Assembly (NCBI GenBank): GCA_038087015.1
Contig: JASBNA010000014.1
Location: forward strand, 744,001 to 808,000
Source: Cerrena zonata
Taxonomy: Eukaryota; Basidiomycota; Agaricomycetes; Polyporales; Cerrenaceae
Length of the DNA: 64,000 bases
Reading direction: 5' to 3'
Shown here: positions 59,830 through 64,000 of the stretch, in pieces
Position numbering within the stretch: the first letter of the stretch is position 1
Layout: each line of letters opens with the position of its first letter
Translations under genes and position numbers: made by a program
The notes under the pieces: model-generated
What the model was told of the DNA's origin: nothing
Database searches by the model: none
The model's input: only the letters and a program-made list of their open reading frames with translations

Positions 59830-61759
59830 GGTGGTGGTCGCGCTGCAAGCTCGGTTAGACAAAACATACGGAACAGCAGTTTGACACCGAGGTTCTTGCT
59901 ATGGGAACTTTAAGAATGGACGCCAAGCCATCAATTCACACGCGCTCTCGGCGGCCTAAAATGGAAGGTCTTTAAGTACGTGTCTCGTTGCGGCGTGGGC
60001 TTGAGGACTTTGAGGGTGAGGATCCTCTATTGAGTACTGTTCCGTGACTTTCGATTGAATAAAACCAGTGAACTGGCTCATCAGGAGGAGCCCAATATTG
60101 GTTTTCCTGTATATACGACTACAACTTTGCACAGTCTAGGATAGGTTGCGATACAATACAGACCGCGGTCTGACCGTAGCAATGAGAAACGAGCTTGGCC
60201 ACTCCCCTGATCAAAAAGGATAGTGTCATGAAGGAAACGAGAAACAGGGTCAGTAAACTTGAAGCTTAAGTATGGGGCGGCTAACGTCGATACCGTGACG
60301 TCATTAGCGCACCGCTTGTGGCAGGCGACAGACGACACAACCTTGCCCTTCTTTCTACTGCTATGATTATCAGTTATCTGTTGTGGAATTGGTTCGTGTT
60401 ACTCGAGAACTTGAGAGAAAGTTAAACGAGGGGTACTCTGGGATTAATTACAGTGTTGGCAATTGGTGCTCGTCTGAGTTGCTGGGCCTGTGTCATCCTA
60501 CACCGGCGAACTTTTAAAAGCTCGAAAAGCTACGATGAATTTTGTCTTCGAAGGAGAACTGTTTTCTGTCCGCGACTGCAAACTCGTTCACGGTCAGTCT
60601 GATGGTCTAGATGTCTGATGGACTCTTATCCCACGTATTCTTCACGTGGACCTATATCTCTCAGGTGTGTATATATTCTATTTTGCAGTTTTGACATCGC
60701 AGTTAATCACGACCTTAGGGTCCATTAACAGATTACATATTGTACCATGATTTCAATGGACGAAATATCTCCGAGAAATTGTGCGGTACAGGGGAGATGA
60801 ACTTCACCATTTGGTGTGTTCTGTCCATTAAAATTCAGCCCACATGTTGTAGCAGATATATAAGGTATCGATGTCCGCGTTCAGGAACTAAATCCATAAA
60901 TATGACCATCTGATCCTTTCCAACAGATACCTTCCATGTAGCTGTCATCTTTCAATTCAGTCTCGAGACAGCTGACTTACCTTCGAACAATGCTAGATGA
61001 TTGTTGGCAACATTTCACAATCTTGTGTGGAACTTAGGAGCGAGATGTCATTGTAAGTTTGTCAAGAATAGACAGTTGACACGCTTCTGGAATGTCTGTG
61101 AGCTTACGAGCTTACGAATTAGACTACCGAGATATCAAGTGAAGGGCTCTTCCAGGATACCTCACGTTCACAATGCTTGTGGAGCAATGTGCATGCAGAA
61201 TTCATGTAGGTTAAACCTACGAACAGGCGCAATAAAAATGGTAATGTTCTTCTACGCATTTTCAAGAATAATTGGGCTACCAACTTGAGAAGCTTTCCCA
61301 GTTTAGTCGTCGCAGATCGCAAGAAAAATTTCGCTCACAATCAAGAAGTAACTCGACCCTGGAGGCAAGGTTCCGAGATGTTAAAAACGTGCCTGAATCA
61401 TATTTAGCTCCGTCGAATTCGGCTTGCAAACAACTAAGTGTATATATTAGCAGGTAGATGTATGTGCGAGAAGTACCACCCGGCCTTATACTTGGACGCC
61501 CCGTTGATCCATAGGAATCATGGAGAAGGTCTGAACGCGCATCTGCTATACATAAAAGAGGGTCTCTTGGATTATCCTGGCCAGAGCTACTCTTTGTACA
61601 AAGAATGCGACTTTCTTTCACCAGTCTGGTAGTCGGTATTTGTACCGCTGTTCGTATAGTCAATGGTACTCCTATCCCTAGTACCAACACTGTAAGCGAT
61701 AAACCGGCCAGCATAACAATTTTTATTAACCTACATTATTTTGCATAAAGAATCCGACC
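59830..61759. other. Intergenic, no confident gene
   Basis: About 1.9 kb. A 145-codon minus-strand frame (61277-61714, ATG) begins with a hydrophobic, signal-like stretch but then has no motif and lies opposite to the adjacent small gene's upstream region. Considered unsupported. No repeat found. Confidence 0.4.
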
Positions 61760-62274
61760 ATGCGTTCGATCGTCGAGCCCGTTACCGACGGCCCTGCCTT
61801 TGCTTTAAAACGCGAGGCAAGTAATGAATGCACTATTCTATACGTACAAACCTTTGATCTGGGCACCCTAGACCGATGCCCCCATGATTGAAGTCGCTGA
61901 GCTCTGGACGGATGCTAACATGCAGGGTATTGCGGGAATACTTGATATCCAAAACGTTCCAACCTGTTGTCTCAACTTCGTGGGCACCTTTGTCGATAGT
62001 ATCTCATCCATCGAAGTATTCGGTGGATTCACGTGTGCATTCTTCACGTAAGGGGATTCAGTCGCATCATGAATATCCCCTCATATTTTGGAATTCCAGT
62101 GACCCAGGTTGCCAAGGGTCTATGCTTACCATGCAAAGCGGAACCTATATTGCCAACTTACAAGGAACTGCATGGCAAGATAGTATCTCTTCTGCATCTT
62201 GTGACCGTACGTTTCATGCATGTATCATCCGAGATTCATGTCTGATTTCAACACGACCCTACACAGCCGCTTAA
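61760..62274 (+). CDS. Small Cys-containing protein with beta/gamma-crystallin-like motif
   Basis: Four exons. ATG at 61760: MRSIVEPVTDGPAFALKRE. Then a GC-AG intron (GCAAGT...CCTAG, about 55 nt) joins TDAPMIEVAELWTDANM and VPTCCLNFVGTFVDSISS. Another short intron joins GGFTCAFFT to DPGCQGSMLTMQSGTYIANL, then AWQDSISSASC. A last intron gives the C-terminus DPA and the TAA at 62272-62274. The pattern Cys...F-x-D-x-GCxG...L-x-x-G...D-x-ISSxxC repeats the beta/gamma-crystallin Greek-key signature of small fungal secreted proteins. Six Cys are visible. No N-terminal signal peptide is seen, only a KR site, so secretion is uncertain. The product is about 115 residues. Confidence 0.62.
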
Positions 62275-62632
62275 ACTGTACCTATTGAAGGATGATTAGG
62301 AATTGTCGCCCCGTCCTATGGCACGTTCTTATCTGTCTTGAGGGACTCAATGCGGAAAACCTTAATCTAAACAAAGCATCGAGTTGAAGGGACGTACTTA
62401 GCAGCCCTTGATCTCCGATAATACATACACACCGATTTCTGATCACATCTGTCAAGTGCCTATGCGCACATCCGGAACGAATGGTCCTTAAAAACAGGAT
62501 TAAATTTGAAAATATACGGTCCCTGATAAAACGAGGGGAAGCCCGACGTCTTCATGTTCTGAAAATTATACATGACTAAGCTTGAGATAAACCGGAGTTG
62601 GGTTGGTTTGACACGTACGAAAGTCATGACGT
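62275..62632. other. Intergenic, no feature seen
   Basis: 358 bp between convergent genes; nothing recognised. Confidence 0.5.
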
Positions 62633-64000
62633 CTAAGCATCCTCATTCTTCATCGAAACATCCTCGTCTGCTTTTTTCTTCTTGGTCTCCCTCTCCTCAC
62701 TCGTGTCCTCTCCTTCCGCTTTCTCTCCTTCGGGTGTCTGCGACGTTCCTTCCCTCTTTGAAATCTTTGCTAACAGTGCCTTTTTGTTTTTCAATCGTCC
62801 CAGTTCACGTTGTGTCAGCCGCTTCTCAGGATCGTCTTCTGGGGGAGCAGATGGCAGTTCTTCACGTATCATCGGATCATGTTCGGGGTCTACCTGTTTA
62901 GGCATAGATGCGAGATGGGCGTATAGGTCTAGCGCTTTCAGGTCACCCTCTGTAACAGCAATAAGGGCGTTGGAGTTGAGAGCTACTAGTAAAGGAGGCT
63001 TGGCTTCGTCAAGCGAGAGCTGCATATCGACATCAGCGAAAGGTAAAAGGAAAGAACTAAATAGTAAGGCGTACCCTCCCATTTTTCCATGAGACTAATT
63101 TTACGGCGCAGGTTTGGGTTGGGCTCTCTGTTTCTATAGTTGATTGAACCTGGAAATTGAAATCGAGTAGGACGTAAAGTTTGTTGCCTTCTGCGACGAC
63201 AAAGTCGATGACGGGCTTATCGAATTCCAACACGTATACTTCATTCGAAGCAAATGCCAACTTCGGGTTGGCAGGGAATGCAGTATAGAACAACGCCGAT
63301 GCTCTAGTATAAAGTGGCGTCAACTTGGAAGCCAATAGCGTAACGAAAGGAACTTACCCAACTGCGCTGAAGACAATAAATCGACCATCATCATTCAAGT
63401 CCACAGTCTCGATCTTATGCAGAACGAAGACAGGTTCGTCCGGAGTTTGTGATGGACCTGCCTGTTTCTCCTCCCCCTCCACCTTGGGTTCGCCGGAGAC
63501 TTCTTCCATAATGACATCACGCTTGACGTTCGCGGATTCGTTCTTCGAATCTTGTTCAGCTTGAGGTGTTTCGCTGGGAGCCTTTCCTTTTCCTTTACCC
63601 TTCCTCCCTTTCCCTCGTCTTCGTCCTGGGGCTTCATCCCCTGCGTCGGCATGATCGTACCATCCCCTGTGACCGGGAGGAGCTTTCGCTTTTATATAAG
63701 GCTCTACAACCGAGAGCACGGGAATGTCTCCCAAGTGTCTGCCCGAAAGCCAGTCCCATAATTTGAGTTCAGGATCTCCACCTCCCGAAATCAGGATTGA
63801 AGGTTCAAATCGAGGAACAGTGATAGCTGAGACAAACCTAAGACATGACTGTGAGTATGAGAGATATTAGCGAGTGAATGGGAAAGTATAGACTTTTTGT
63901 GGCCTAGGCAGTATCTTTCGATGACATGTCCTTGAGGATTCCAGCTGATACGAATGTGCTCATCTCTGTCGGCAGAGATGATAAACTTTTCATCTTCCGT
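62633..64000 (-). CDS. TRM82: tRNA m7G46 methyltransferase non-catalytic subunit Trm82/WDR4 (N-terminus beyond window)
   Basis: WD40 protein cut by the right edge. From the edge: DEKFIISADRDEHIRISWNP, VIERYCLGHKK, an intron, FVSAITVPRFEPSILISGGG, DPELKLWDWLSG. The SADRDEHIR and YCLGHxxFVS motifs are diagnostic of Trm82. A charged insert follows (KGRKGKGKGK, then Glu/Lys-rich), then LHKIETVDLNDDGRFIVFSA, a further propeller exon, and an acidic Lys/Glu-rich C-terminal tail ending at the TAG at 62633-62635. It pairs with catalytic Trm8 to make 7-methylguanosine at tRNA position 46. The basic and acidic inserts are typical of fungal forms. No lesion seen in the part present. Confidence 0.9.

Noticed and set aside
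61277..61714. 145-codon minus-strand frame with a hydrophobic start
   Set aside because: Only the first about 25 residues look signal-like; the rest has no motif and no supporting splice sites, and it lies opposite the leader of the crystallin-like gene.

Overview
The window is nuclear DNA of a filamentous basidiomycete, most likely an Agaricomycete. The evidence is dense genes split by many short GT-AG introns of about 50-65 nt, lineage-typical families (F-box/LRR proteins, a DUF6533-type membrane protein, many cytochrome P450s, small MYND-finger proteins), basidiomycete-style histones, and a Ccc2/Erv1/Sfh5/Rgd1/Trm82 housekeeping set. No virus, prophage, CRISPR, rRNA or tRNA was recognised. 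Most genes are multi-exon. Several convenient long open frames start at TTG or GTG, so starts were reset to an ATG where one is in frame.

Layout. 1-5.2 kb: left-truncated gene with a HeLo/MLKL-N-like helical segment, then mostly non-coding DNA with a 460-bp Tc1/mariner-type MITE (2815-3274). 5.2-6.8 kb: F-box protein. 7.6-9.7 kb: P450-1 (minus). 11.7-12.9 kb: basic Ser/Thr/Arg-rich protein. 13.3-14.6 kb: frameshifted F-box gene. 15.0-16.2 kb: SDR-A. 17.3-19.9 kb: F-BAR/RhoGAP protein. 21.4-22.9 kb: F-box protein. 23.3-24.8 kb: divergent histone H4/H3 pair. 25.7-26.8 kb: SDR-B, an inverted near-copy of SDR-A. 27.3-31.1 kb: tandem F-box pair. 31.5-33.2 kb: DUF6533 membrane protein. 34.1-34.7 kb: Erv1. 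35.3-44.8 kb: MYND-1, P450-2, P450-3, MYND-2, MYND-3. 45.5-50.9 kb: Sfh5-like CRAL-TRIO protein and the divergent Cu(I)-ATPase Ccc2. 51.3-56.7 kb: P450-4 and P450-5. 57.6-59.8 kb: GH47 mannosidase. 61.8-62.3 kb: small cysteine-containing protein resembling a beta/gamma-crystallin motif. 62.6-64 kb: Trm82, cut by the right edge.

Housekeeping genes (H3/H4, Ccc2, Erv1, Sfh5, Rgd1-like, Trm82) read cleanly. Accessory families are duplicated locally, and several carry single-base lesions or unjoinable exon boundaries (F-box at 14.4 kb, P450-2, P450-4 start, P450-5 after the heme loop, GH47 near its end). The block looks like a conserved scaffold interrupted by fast-evolving gene families. I see no coherent biosynthetic cluster: the P450s lack an adjacent terpene synthase, PKS or NRPS.

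The most distinctive signal is a three-copy family of small MYND-finger proteins. They share an unrecognised cysteine-containing N-terminal domain and a conserved 9-nt micro-exon that encodes the Tyr-Cys of the zinc finger.
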